From NCBI RefSeq assembly GCF_001412215.1, contig NZ_LLWP01000008.1, positions 124,001-188,000 on the forward strand: 64,000 bases of DNA, written 5' to 3'. Positions 1 to 7,791 of this stretch are shown here, piece by piece; within the stretch, counting starts at the first letter, position 1, and every line of letters begins with the position of its first letter. The translations under genes and the position numbers were made by a program. The notes beneath the pieces were generated by a model. That model was not told the DNA's origin and ran no database searches. It was given only the letters and a program-made list of their open reading frames with translations. Source of the stretch: Pedobacter sp. Hv1 (GTDB lineage Bacteria > Bacteroidota > Bacteroidia > Sphingobacteriales > Sphingobacteriaceae).

Positions 1-779
1 GCTACTGGCGTGGTTAATCCGTAAATAGGTTGCTCTTCTTCATATTGGAACGAGCCAAAAACATGGTCCCAGATCATAAAGGTAGCACCAAAGTTTTTGT
101 CCAGGTATTTCTCTTGGCTGCCATGGTGTACCCGATGGTTTGATGGTGTACCGAAATACTTTTCTATAAAGGGGTGCAGTTTGTCAATGGCTTCGGTATG
201 TACCCAAAACTGGTATAAAGTACTGAGCTGGCTGGCAATTAAAAACACCACCGGATGAAAACCCATTAAAGCTACAGGAATAAAAAATACCGTTTTAAAA
301 TGCTGTACCCAACTTTGTCTAAAAGCTACCGTTAAGTTGTAATGCTCTGCCGAATGGTGTACTACATGTGTTGCCCAAAAAAAGCGGTTGTAATGAGAAA
401 TACGGTGCGACCAATAGCTACAAAAATCGTAACAGATAAAACATACAATTAACGTGTACCAATTCAGTTCCATGCGCCAAGGCAGTTGGTTGTAAATCCA
501 AATGGCCCCACATACCAAGGCTGTTTTTAGCAATAGGTTAACCGTTAAATTACCCAAGCCAATTAACAAAGAGCCAAATGTTTCTTTACGTTCGTAGCTT
601 TTGTGCGTACCATAGTGCGAAACCACAAACTCTATAATAGTTAACAGAAACACCACCGGCAAGGTATAGGCCACTAAGTTAGGTGCATCTTTTTGCAATT
701 GATATACGGTGCTTAAGGCAATTTCTTTAGCTCCAAATAGTGAGCTAAAAGATTGCCAGTAGGTTTCAAAACTCTGCAT
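1..779 (-). CDS. Sterol desaturase / fatty acid hydroxylase family protein (3' end outside window)
   Basis: The reading frame starts at the ATG on 779-777 and runs off the left edge, so about 259 N-terminal residues are visible and the C-terminus is missing. Hydrophobic segments (for example around NLVAYTLPVVFLLTII) alternate with histidine clusters; the motif HHSAEHYN, preceded by FFWATHVV, is the di-iron ligand signature of the membrane sterol desaturase/fatty acid hydroxylase superfamily. Members hydroxylate or desaturate lipid chains at the membrane; the substrate cannot be told from sequence. It lies upstream (in minus orientation, downstream) of the DUF2807 lipoprotein gene with a 10-bp gap, so the two may be co-transcribed. 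Confidence 0.85.
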   Translation of the reverse strand, partial: MQSFETYWQSFSSLFGAKEIALSTVYQLQKDAPNLVAYTLPVVFLLTIIEFVVSHYGTHKSYERKETFGSLLIGLGNLTVNLLLKTALVCGAIWIYNQLPWRMELNWYTLIVCFICYDFCSYWSHRISHYNRFFWATHVVHHSAEHYNLTVAFRQSWVQHFKTVFFIPVALMGFHPVVFLIASQLSTLYQFWVHTEAIDKLHPFIEKYFGTPSNHRVHHGSQEKYLDKNFGATFMIWDHVFGSFQYEEEQPIYGLTTPV

Positions 780-789
780 AGCTGTAGCT

Positions 790-1440
790 TTAAAATTTAA
801 TTAACTTACCAGAGCCACTGATGTTAGATTGTACCACAGGGTTGCCTGTATAATACACCTTACCACTACCACTAATTGATGCCTTTAACCGCTCTGTTAC
901 TTTAACCCTAACATCGCCAGAGCCAGAAATGCTGGCATCTGCAAATCGGCTGCTCAATCTTTCCAAGTCAACCTCACCAGAGCCAGAAACTGTTACATCA
1001 ATTTCATCGGCTGTCATTGCGTCTGCTACCTTAACTTCGCCAGATCCGCTAATGTCAACATTAAAGAAAGCTAACAAAGGGAAATTTCCTTTTACATCTA
1101 CCTCACTGCTTCCACTTAAATTAATACTTTTAATTACTGGCAGGGTTACGTAAATCTCTAGGTCGTCTCGCCAAACGCTAGCATTTTTGTAGCTCAGTTC
1201 TAGTCTACTGCCCACTACTTCGGTTTTAAAATAAGGGATCAAATTGCTCGATCCTTTCAGTTCTACTTTACATTCGTTTCCATAACTGATATGGATGGCA
1301 TTAGACCCGCTACTGCGAACCCCTGTAAATGTGCCTGGGTTTCTTGTTTCTGTTTTCATATCTCCGTTTGCTGTTAACCTGTCTTTTTTACAGGATATAA
1401 AAAGGAGAAAAATGGTTGCAACTGTAATTAGGCCTTTCAT
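790..1440 (-). CDS. DUF2807 (GIN domain) lipoprotein
   Basis: A 216-residue protein with a lipoprotein signal peptide (MKGLITVATIFLLFISC, then KKD), so it should be anchored in an outer or inner membrane leaflet. The body has the repeated SGSGEV / SGSGDV / SGSGKV turns of a right-handed beta-helix and matches the DUF2807, head GIN domain family, which is very common in Bacteroidota and has no firm biochemical function. The gene precedes the desaturase gene by 10 bp on the same strand. The N-terminal pattern RNPGTFTGVRSSGSNAIHISYG is typical of the family start. Confidence 0.85.
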   Translation of the reverse strand: MKGLITVATIFLLFISCKKDRLTANGDMKTETRNPGTFTGVRSSGSNAIHISYGNECKVELKGSSNLIPYFKTEVVGSRLELSYKNASVWRDDLEIYVTLPVIKSINLSGSSEVDVKGNFPLLAFFNVDISGSGEVKVADAMTADEIDVTVSGSGEVDLERLSSRFADASISGSGDVRVKVTERLKASISGSGKVYYTGNPVVQSNISGSGKLIKF

Positions 1441-1567
1441 GTGTGTGTGTGTATTTTAAGGTTAATTAATAGAGTTAGAATTGGATATTTATTGCATTTA
1501 GTGCTTGCAAACGCATATTATTAGCGCAATTAAGCACGCTTGTTAATTAATGTTAATTTGGCCTAGG

Positions 1568-2740
1568 CTAGAAAATAAAGTGCAGCCCGCCACTATACCC
1601 TATAGATAGAGTCTGTTGGCGGCTAGACCATTTGCTCTGCCATGTTTTAAGGTTTTTATGGTTGGCTATTAAGGCTAAACCCTCGGTACTATTGGTACTG
1701 GTATAGTTAAAGCTTGGGCCCGCAAACAGTTCTAAATGTTTAAATAATTTAAGGGCAGGAAATACCTTGAAAGAACTTCTAAAGTACTCGCCAGATTCAA
1801 AGCTCTCTAAACTGCTTGTGGTCAACTCTGCATTGATCCTAAACATGCTCGACTGTAAAATATGCGCACCCAAGCCAGCCTCAAAGGCATAAACCTCGTC
1901 TTTGTTTTTAAAGTTGTAGCCCACACCCAAAATACCGTACAATACTTTTCCGCCCGACCTAAAGGTTAACATGGTGGTCTGGTTCTCGTCCATACTAAGG
2001 CCTAGGCTTTTCTCTCCTTTTTTAACAAAGTTGACAATGCCAATAGGGTAATCGCTACTATCGGCTACGTTAATGAAACCAGCAATTTGTACCCCTTTTA
2101 CTTTTTTGGCAATATTGATAAAGCCAGCAAATTGCGAACCCTTTGTATTTTTAGCGACATTAATAAACCCTGCAAACTGAGAGCCTTTTACGTTTTCGGC
2201 AGTATTGGCAAAACCTGCAAATTGCGATGCCGTTACATTTTTGGCCGTATTGCTAAAGCCAGCAAATTGGGCCCCATTCATATTTTTGGCAATATTGGCA
2301 AAACCTGCAAACTGTAAACCATTTACATTGCCAAGGGCAACATTAGCGAAACCTGCAAGTGCTACACCATTGCCTTGGCCATAGGTATTGGCAAAACCTG
2401 CAAACAAAACCCCTTCTGCTTTTTTAATAACATGGTTAGAGAAACCTGCAAACAAGGTACCATAGGTATTGTTACGCACCACATTTGATATACCGGCAAA
2501 AGCCAAACCTTTTTCTACCGATGATACACCTGCAATAACATGAATAGAAAGGTTGTTGGTATCTAATGGTGCTTGTTTACCATTGCTGCTAATTGGGTAA
2601 ATAAAACCTACGTGTACCTTAAAAGAGTTATTTTGTGCTTGGCTATTTAATGCACCAATTAATAAACCTAAAAACAATATCGCTTTAAAGGTTTTGTGTT
2701 TAGTGTGTTGTTGTTTAATGGGAGTTGTAATGTTATTCAT
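1568..2740 (-). CDS. Secreted AGF-x-N repeat protein (LA_2272-like surface repeat)
   Basis: I start the gene at the ATG on 2740-2738 (MNNITTPIK), not at the TTG 24 nt upstream, because a clean signal peptide follows (FKAILFLGLLIGALNSQAQ). The middle of the protein (about residues 75-230) is a run of roughly 18-residue repeats with the core AGFxN, for example AGFANIAKNMNGAQF and AGFINVAKNTKGSQF. The C-terminal third looks like outer-membrane beta strands ending in GLHFIF. Similar surface repeats are annotated as LA_2272 family in Leptospira; that link is from memory of the motif. Function unknown; probably an exported or outer-membrane protein. Confidence 0.6.
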   Translation of the reverse strand: MNNITTPIKQQHTKHKTFKAILFLGLLIGALNSQAQNNSFKVHVGFIYPISSNGKQAPLDTNNLSIHVIAGVSSVEKGLAFAGISNVVRNNTYGTLFAGFSNHVIKKAEGVLFAGFANTYGQGNGVALAGFANVALGNVNGLQFAGFANIAKNMNGAQFAGFSNTAKNVTASQFAGFANTAENVKGSQFAGFINVAKNTKGSQFAGFINIAKKVKGVQIAGFINVADSSDYPIGIVNFVKKGEKSLGLSMDENQTTMLTFRSGGKVLYGILGVGYNFKNKDEVYAFEAGLGAHILQSSMFRINAELTTSSLESFESGEYFRSSFKVFPALKLFKHLELFAGPSFNYTSTNSTEGLALIANHKNLKTWQSKWSSRQQTLSIGYSGGLHFIF

Positions 2741-2821
2741 TGTGTCTATTTTAAATGGAGACAACGAAAAAGAACTTTACCCCTACGCCACTTCGAAAAA
2801 AAAATTAAGACAGTTAATAAA

Positions 2822-3221
2822 GTTTGAAACATTAAGGCATTAAGAAAGATTAAGTTTTTCCTTAATAACCCTTAACTTCTTAATGTTAAAATAACCATCT
2901 CAGACACCTAAGAGCAGCTTAGAAGTTAGTAAACGTTTGTCATGCTGAGCGAAGCGAAGCATCTATTGGCAACCAGTTTGAAACATTAAGGCATGAAGAA
3001 AGAATAAGTTTTTCCTTAATAACCCTTAACTTCTTAATGTTAAAATAACCATCTCAGACACCTAAGAACAGCTTAGGAAGCAATACCCTATGTGTTGCTA
3101 TGTGCCTATGTGGTTATTAAAAAATAGCGCTTCGATAAACTCAGCGTGACATTTAATGAATAACCCTTAACTTCTTAATGTTAAAAACAACCATCTCAGA
3201 CACCTAAGAATAGCTTAGAGT
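2822..3221. repeat. Dispersed intergenic repeat cluster, three copies
   Basis: Three copies of one element lie in this gene-free stretch: 2822-2965 (full), 2976-3078 (most of it) and 3161-3221 (3' part). Each has arms AACATTAAG and CTTAATGTT that can pair, then the block CCATCTCAGACACCTAAG (2895-2912, 3049-3066, 3191-3208) followed by a small CTAAG-CTTAG hairpin. Copy 1 ends in a REP-like box, GTCATGCTGAGCGAAG... (2939 on), and the inverse type CGCTTCGATAAACTCAGCG lies near 3127. A further set occurs at 5264-5506. No gene is seen here. Confidence 0.85.
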
Positions 3222-3286
3222 TAACGGTTTAATTTAACCCTATGTCTTATTATTTGCTGGGTTTTTGAGGGCACCAACCGTTGAGC

Positions 3287-3667
3287 TTATTTAGCCATTT
3301 TACGATTCTCATTTTTCACATCTTTTAAAAGGAAAAGGGATATGATCCAAAAAAAGATAAAGGGGAGCAGCATAAAGAAAAATGCAAAGTTGAGCAATGA
3401 ATAAGCAACTACAAATACAATAGGCGCATAAATCAATGCAGTACTATAGTAACTTTTACGAACCATAAAAGGCAATAAAAACACAATACCGTGCGAGAGG
3501 AGAAGAAAAATCCAATAAACAAATTTATCAATTCCTAATCTTGGAGCCACTTCCAGAAAACCATAAAACTCAAACGCAAAGAGAAAGCCCCAACTACCTT
3601 TTATCTTTACACCCATAAAAAGACTGCTGAGTATCATCAGCACTAAAATAAATCTTATACTTTTCAT
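3287..3667 (-). CDS. Small four-helix membrane protein, unknown function
   Basis: The ATG at 3667-3665 (MKSIRFILVLM) is chosen over an upstream in-frame GTG-type start because the longer form would overlap the preceding gene and adds a charged, non-signal N-terminus. The 126-residue product has about four hydrophobic segments (IRFILVLMILSSLFMG, FVYWIFLLLSHGIVFLL, a central IYAPIVFVVAYSLLN stretch and FFFMLLPFIFFWIISLFLL) and a basic tail. I recognise no family. It begins 7 bp after the stop of the papain-like lipoprotein gene on the same strand, so the two are almost certainly co-transcribed; an immunity-type or partner role is only a guess. Confidence 0.7.
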   Translation of the reverse strand: MKSIRFILVLMILSSLFMGVKIKGSWGFLFAFEFYGFLEVAPRLGIDKFVYWIFLLLSHGIVFLLPFMVRKSYYSTALIYAPIVFVVAYSLLNFAFFFMLLPFIFFWIISLFLLKDVKNENRKMAK

Positions 3668-3674
3668 GTTAGTA

Positions 3675-5189
3675 CTAATTACATGGTCCTTTGCCACCAA
3701 CCGCACTACCACCAGTAGTAACAGCTCCAGATTTACTTCTTAATGCTTGTCCAAGATCACCCGGAGTATTTTTGAACACTCCTCTTGACACATCATCCAG
3801 TCCAGCACCACCAGCATTCATCCATTTCAGAGCGGCATCAGTACAATTATAATTAAAAATGTTATACTGCCCATATTGAAAATCACCTTTAGCTTGTGCC
3901 AATGCAGAAGTAAATTCAATATTGTTAACATTAATTGTATAACTCACATCATAAGCATGCCCACTATTATCTTCCAACACCCCCGGCCTAATTACACCAG
4001 GCAATATATTACTTGGGCGAGGATAGAACCCTACCACCTGACGAACAGAAGAACCGTCTGTATTTATCTTAGTAAATCCTACAAAGGCGTGTCCAACATC
4101 AAATTTTTGGCCCGCAATTACCAACACCAAATTCCCATTTGCAGGTACTGCACCAACCAATGTAGATTGTTTATTTGTACCATTTACAGGTTGATCTACA
4201 TATAATGTAAGTTTATATTCTTGTGCTGTTTTTCCATCATTAAAACAATCAAGATACTTATTAAAGTTTTTAATTGTATCCTGTGGGGTTTCTTCTATCA
4301 ATGCATTTTCTATATTATCCTCAGTTAGCGCATCAGGTTCCACACCACCACTTCCTGTACCTCCATCACCTGGAAGAGGTGGCGGATCTTGTACATAAAC
4401 ATATTCGCAACTCTCAAAAGGTTCAGAAAAGCTCAAATACCAAGAATTATCAGAACAGGATCCGTTTCCATAAAGATCTTCTACTGTCCATCTAGGTGGC
4501 TGGCACCCTCCACTTTCATCTAAATAAATAACAGCATTAGGACCACAATAGGTGTAAAATGTACATGCATATCGCCACTCGCACTGTCTTTCCCAAGCCA
4601 TTGTTTTTATTCCAGTATTGCTTCTTTTATCACCTAATAACTTGTTCGTTTCTCCTTTATAAGTTATATCCAATCCTTTTTTGTAACTGAATTTTCTTTT
4701 TTCTCCTGTTACCAAATTATCTAATAACAATACCCCACTAAAGGCATTAAGACTAAATGTTTTGATACTCGGTTTTGCACCTGCCACAAGTTCTGGAATA
4801 TAAGTTGCTTTCATAAACACCTTTCCATCTCTAATAATCAAAAACTGTTTATTGTTTAAAAGTTGTGCCTTTGTAGATAAGCCATCCTTTTTCAATATAC
4901 CTTCTAGTGGCACATAACTATAAATTATGCTATCTCTAGTTATGGTTTTTACCTGCGACCAGTCTGGCAACCACGAAATCTCTACTTGGCCATTTAACTT
5001 GCCAGCCAATTTTTTATCTATTTTATTTTGGTAATAAAGCTTTTGCAATTGATCGTTATTAATCATTTTACTTCCCTCCTCAGTAGTTGGAATAAGAAGT
5101 TCTTTTTTACAGCCTGTATAACACACTAGTAAAAGAGACAAAAGCACAAAAGCCAAAAGGTTTTGAATTCGAGAGCAGTTAGTTTTCAT
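3675..5189 (-). CDS. Lipoprotein with C-terminal His/Cys domain resembling permuted papain-like peptidases
   Basis: A 504-residue protein with a lipobox (YTGC at Cys27, then KKE). Residues about 35-200 are a novel-looking N-domain, 203-262 are rich in Cys and aromatic residues (RQCEWRYACTFYTYCG), then comes a Pro/Gly linker (268-285). The C-terminal 220 residues contain DVGHAFVGF (His367) and NYNCTDAALKWMN (Cys449) followed by TPGDLGQAL. The His-before-Cys order with YNCTxxA is what circularly permuted papain-like (NlpC/P60-, LRAT- or DUF4105-like) hydrolases show. The fold assignment is inference. A -7 box TAGTTTTG lies at 5220-5213 on the gene strand. The downstream small membrane protein follows after 7 bp. 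Confidence 0.6.
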   Translation of the reverse strand: MKTNCSRIQNLLAFVLLSLLLVCYTGCKKELLIPTTEEGSKMINNDQLQKLYYQNKIDKKLAGKLNGQVEISWLPDWSQVKTITRDSIIYSYVPLEGILKKDGLSTKAQLLNNKQFLIIRDGKVFMKATYIPELVAGAKPSIKTFSLNAFSGVLLLDNLVTGEKRKFSYKKGLDITYKGETNKLLGDKRSNTGIKTMAWERQCEWRYACTFYTYCGPNAVIYLDESGGCQPPRWTVEDLYGNGSCSDNSWYLSFSEPFESCEYVYVQDPPPLPGDGGTGSGGVEPDALTEDNIENALIEETPQDTIKNFNKYLDCFNDGKTAQEYKLTLYVDQPVNGTNKQSTLVGAVPANGNLVLVIAGQKFDVGHAFVGFTKINTDGSSVRQVVGFYPRPSNILPGVIRPGVLEDNSGHAYDVSYTINVNNIEFTSALAQAKGDFQYGQYNIFNYNCTDAALKWMNAGGAGLDDVSRGVFKNTPGDLGQALRSKSGAVTTGGSAVGGKGPCN

Positions 5190-5263
5190 AAGGGTATCAT
5201 CTAATCTTATCCCAAAACTATTCCACCCATATCAACAGTATATAACCAATGTATTATTAATAA

Positions 5264-5506
5264 AGTCTGAAACATTAAGGCATTCAAAACAGTTAAGGTT
5301 TTTCTTAACTTCTTAATGTTTAAAAACAACACTTAGGTTAACTCAGGTTACTTAGGTGGTTAATTTTTTTACCATCTCAGACACCTAAGAACAACTTAGA
5401 AGTTAGTAAACGTTTGTCATGCTGAGCGCAGCGAAGCATCTCTAGCCAACCAATTTGAAACATGAAGACATTAAGAACAGTTAAGGCTTAACTTCTTAAT
5501 GTTAAA
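5264..5506. repeat. Second cluster of the dispersed intergenic repeat
   Basis: Two more copies of the element seen at 2822-3221: TCTGAAACATTAAGGC at 5266 on, the block CCATCTCAGACACCTAAG at 5372-5389, the REP-like box TGTCATGCTGAGCGCAGCG at 5416 on, and a second start TTTGAAACATGAAG near 5453. The intervening 5300-5371 holds a variant with ACACTTAGGTTAACTCAGG. No coding sequence is apparent between 5190 and 5587 apart from these repeats and the hairpin at 5531-5554. Confidence 0.85.
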
Positions 5507-5530
5507 AACTAACACTTAGTTTTAAATACC

Positions 5531-5554
5531 AAAAGCCCCAATAAAGGGGCTTTT
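5531..5554 (-). terminator. Hairpin terminator of the receptor-nuclease-phosphodiesterase operon
   Basis: AAAAGCCCC and GGGGCTTTT form a perfect 9-bp stem around AATAAA. On the minus strand it sits 34 bp after the stop codon at 5588 and its 3' arm ends in a short T run, as expected for an intrinsic terminator; the symmetry would also let it work on the plus strand. Confidence 0.8.
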
Positions 5555-5587
5555 AGCGCATTAATCAAAAAGGAGTGGTGAAGCTTT

Positions 5588-6862
5588 TTATTTCAAGATG
5601 TTTTGTAAAACCTCTTTTTTACCATCAATCTCGTCAGTTATTTTTAAGCCCAATATTTGTGCAATCATTGGGTAAATATTTACGTTTTCGAAAGATGGAA
5701 TTTTGGTATTCTTTTTAAAAGCAGGGCCCCATGCCATAAACGTAGCATGCATGTCTTTTACCTTTAAAGGTTCAAAACCATGGTAACCTACACCAGGTTT
5801 TCTGTTAGAGAATACCTTTGGCCAATGTGGCAACAAAATAATATCACCAATTCTATCCATGCGGTCGTCTTTGGCACTGTAATGCAGTTCTGCAGGCACA
5901 TCGGCCTTTAGGTACACATCGTAATCTTTGGCCGTTTTTTTCAGTTCGTTGTACAAAGGCAAAATATCTGCTTTGTCTTTGGCCTGAATGTCAACCATGG
6001 TACCAGACGATGGAACAATAAACTTTTCTAAATCAATGGCCGTAGGCATCGGAATAGGGTTTTCTCTATCTACGCTAGTCATGCCATGGTCTGAAACAAA
6101 AACGAAGTTAACCGGTAGGCCAGTTGTTTTTACAGCTTCTGTAAGTTTAAATATAACCGAGTCTACCATTTTTACGGCACGCTCGGTCTCTTTAGCCTCT
6201 GGGCCATAGCTGTGCCCCGCATGGTCTGGCTCAGACACATAAAAAGTAATAAAATGTGGCCTTCTCTCTTCTGGTAGGCTTAACCATTCCTTTACAGTCT
6301 GTATCCTTTGGTCTACTTTAATCTGCTCGCTATAATCGTAATAATAGGTAGACCTTACATTTTTTACCGCAGCTTCAGAGCCTACCCAAAACATATTGGC
6401 TGCCAACATATTTTGTTGCTCGGCCAGTACCCATAGTGGCGTACCACCGTACCAACTGCCATCTCTAACTTTGTCTTTTGCACTCATCGAGTACTTTTCT
6501 TTTTTCACCTTATCGTAAAAGGTATTGTTAACCAAACCGTGGTGCGCAGGGTATAAACCAGTAGCAATGGTATAATGGTTCGGAAAAGTAACCGATGGAT
6601 AACTAGGTATCATAGAGGCCGACTGCACGCCGTTTTTACTCAACTCTAACAAGTGTGTGGCTTGGTATTTCTCTGCATAATCGTACCTAAAACCATCGGC
6701 AGAAATTAAAATTACATACGGCTTTTGCTGTTGAGCAACACTGTTTTTGTTCTGTTTGTTTACCCGTTGCGTTGTATCAACCGGTGTTTGTTGTGCCCCT
6801 GCCCAATTAGATAAGGCCAAGAGCACAAGCAAGAAACTATATTGGATAATTGTTTTCTTCAT
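5588..6862 (-). CDS. Exported NPP-family phosphodiesterase (alkaline phosphatase superfamily)
   Basis: A 424-residue protein with a signal peptide (FLLVLLALSNWAGAQ). The metal and catalytic residues of nucleotide pyrophosphatase/phosphodiesterases are all present: Asp56 in ISADGF, the nucleophile Thr92 in SYPSVTFPNHYT, Asp214 and His218 in SEPDHAGH, Asp259-His260 in VSDHGMT and His362 in VGYHGFEP. Such enzymes split phosphodiester or pyrophosphate bonds in nucleotides and related esters outside the cytoplasm. It is the last gene of a minus-strand set after a TonB receptor and an S1/P1 nuclease, which suggests it processes nucleotides released from nucleic acid. Substrate choice is not visible. 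Confidence 0.88.
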   Translation of the reverse strand: MKKTIIQYSFLLVLLALSNWAGAQQTPVDTTQRVNKQNKNSVAQQQKPYVILISADGFRYDYAEKYQATHLLELSKNGVQSASMIPSYPSVTFPNHYTIATGLYPAHHGLVNNTFYDKVKKEKYSMSAKDKVRDGSWYGGTPLWVLAEQQNMLAANMFWVGSEAAVKNVRSTYYYDYSEQIKVDQRIQTVKEWLSLPEERRPHFITFYVSEPDHAGHSYGPEAKETERAVKMVDSVIFKLTEAVKTTGLPVNFVFVSDHGMTSVDRENPIPMPTAIDLEKFIVPSSGTMVDIQAKDKADILPLYNELKKTAKDYDVYLKADVPAELHYSAKDDRMDRIGDIILLPHWPKVFSNRKPGVGYHGFEPLKVKDMHATFMAWGPAFKKNTKIPSFENVNIYPMIAQILGLKITDEIDGKKEVLQNILK

Positions 6863-6944
6863 TGATCTTTTTTTACGGTAATAAAACCATGCTAAATATT
6901 GAAGAGCGTTAATTTAGCAACAGCATATTTTTAACCAGATGGAT

Positions 6945-7727
6945 TTATTTATAGATTTCGTTCAACAATCCTGCAAGGCGAATACCCGCTTGTGCCAAAC
7001 GTTTTTTAATAAAATCTGCATGTTTTGGATAATAATCGTAATCGAACTCTGCATTTTGTGCAGCCTCGGCATACAATTGCTGACTAATCTCGTACGATTC
7101 GAAGGCCCATTTGGCTACCTCGTCTTTTTGCCATGCTTTGGCTTCATCTTTAGAAATTACATCGCAGCTTTTGGCCAGCTCGGTATAAGACATGCCTGCA
7201 TAATCAATCAAACCGCTGTCCCAAAGGCCATGTAAATTGGTTTCTTTGCGCATCAATTTTACCTTAATGCCATTACCGCCAGAGTCTTCAGAACGGCCAG
7301 TATGCATCGGCTGATGAAGATCGCCTACCAAGTGCACCAAAAACTTTAGGGCAAATACTTTTTCTGCCTTGCTCTTTGCAGGGTCTTTTAAATCGTTGCT
7401 ACAATTTAAAATGGCTTTGTAAATATTCGGTTTGTCCATACCCGTTAACTGGGCACTAAACTGCTCGTAACTTAAACCATGCGCTACGTTTACATAATGC
7501 CAAGGGGCAGTGTAGGCATATTTTTCGTAAGAGCGTATCTCGTCTGGATAGGTACTTACCATGGCCAAAGATTCAGAGCCTAACAGCTCTTTTACGGCAG
7601 CACCTGCTTTTTTGCTTAAATGATTCTCAGCAATCTGGCCTATGGCACGGTGGCCCACTACGCCCCAAGAAATAAGCGAAAGACAGATGGCAATGGCGCC
7701 AATTGGGAATATTAATTTTTTTAACAT
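6945..7727 (-). CDS. Exported S1/P1 zinc nuclease
   Basis: A 260-residue protein with a signal peptide whose cleavage would leave Trp21 (WGVVGHRAIGQIAE) at the mature N-terminus, as in fungal S1/P1 nucleases where that Trp backbone ligates zinc. Further zinc ligands are visible in YPDEIR, WHYVN, FLVHLVGDLHQPMHTG and NLHGLWDSGLID. The family cuts single-stranded DNA and RNA, giving 5'-nucleotides, in the periplasm or outside the cell. It lies 64 bp after the receptor gene and 82 bp before the NPP phosphodiesterase gene, all on the minus strand. Confidence 0.92.
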   Translation of the reverse strand: MLKKLIFPIGAIAICLSLISWGVVGHRAIGQIAENHLSKKAGAAVKELLGSESLAMVSTYPDEIRSYEKYAYTAPWHYVNVAHGLSYEQFSAQLTGMDKPNIYKAILNCSNDLKDPAKSKAEKVFALKFLVHLVGDLHQPMHTGRSEDSGGNGIKVKLMRKETNLHGLWDSGLIDYAGMSYTELAKSCDVISKDEAKAWQKDEVAKWAFESYEISQQLYAEAAQNAEFDYDYYPKHADFIKKRLAQAGIRLAGLLNEIYK

Positions 7728-7746
7728 CGTTTATAGGGTTGAATAA

Positions 7747-7772
7747 AAAAGGGAAAGCGAACTTTCCCTTTT
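7747..7772 (-). terminator. Intercistronic hairpin between receptor and nuclease genes
   Basis: AAAAGGGAAAG and CTTTCCCTTTT form a perfect 11-bp stem with a four-base loop, followed on the minus strand by TTATTC. It lies 20 bp after the receptor stop codon and 20 bp before the nuclease start. It could partly terminate transcription after the receptor gene or stabilise the receptor mRNA end. Confidence 0.65.
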
Positions 7773-7791
7773 AAATGGTTTAAATTTCAAA

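Noticed and set aside
2087..2317. Plus-strand open frame opposite the AGFxN repeat gene
   Set aside because: Its apparent repeats are the complement of the real repeat-coding sequence; no start context or signal peptide.
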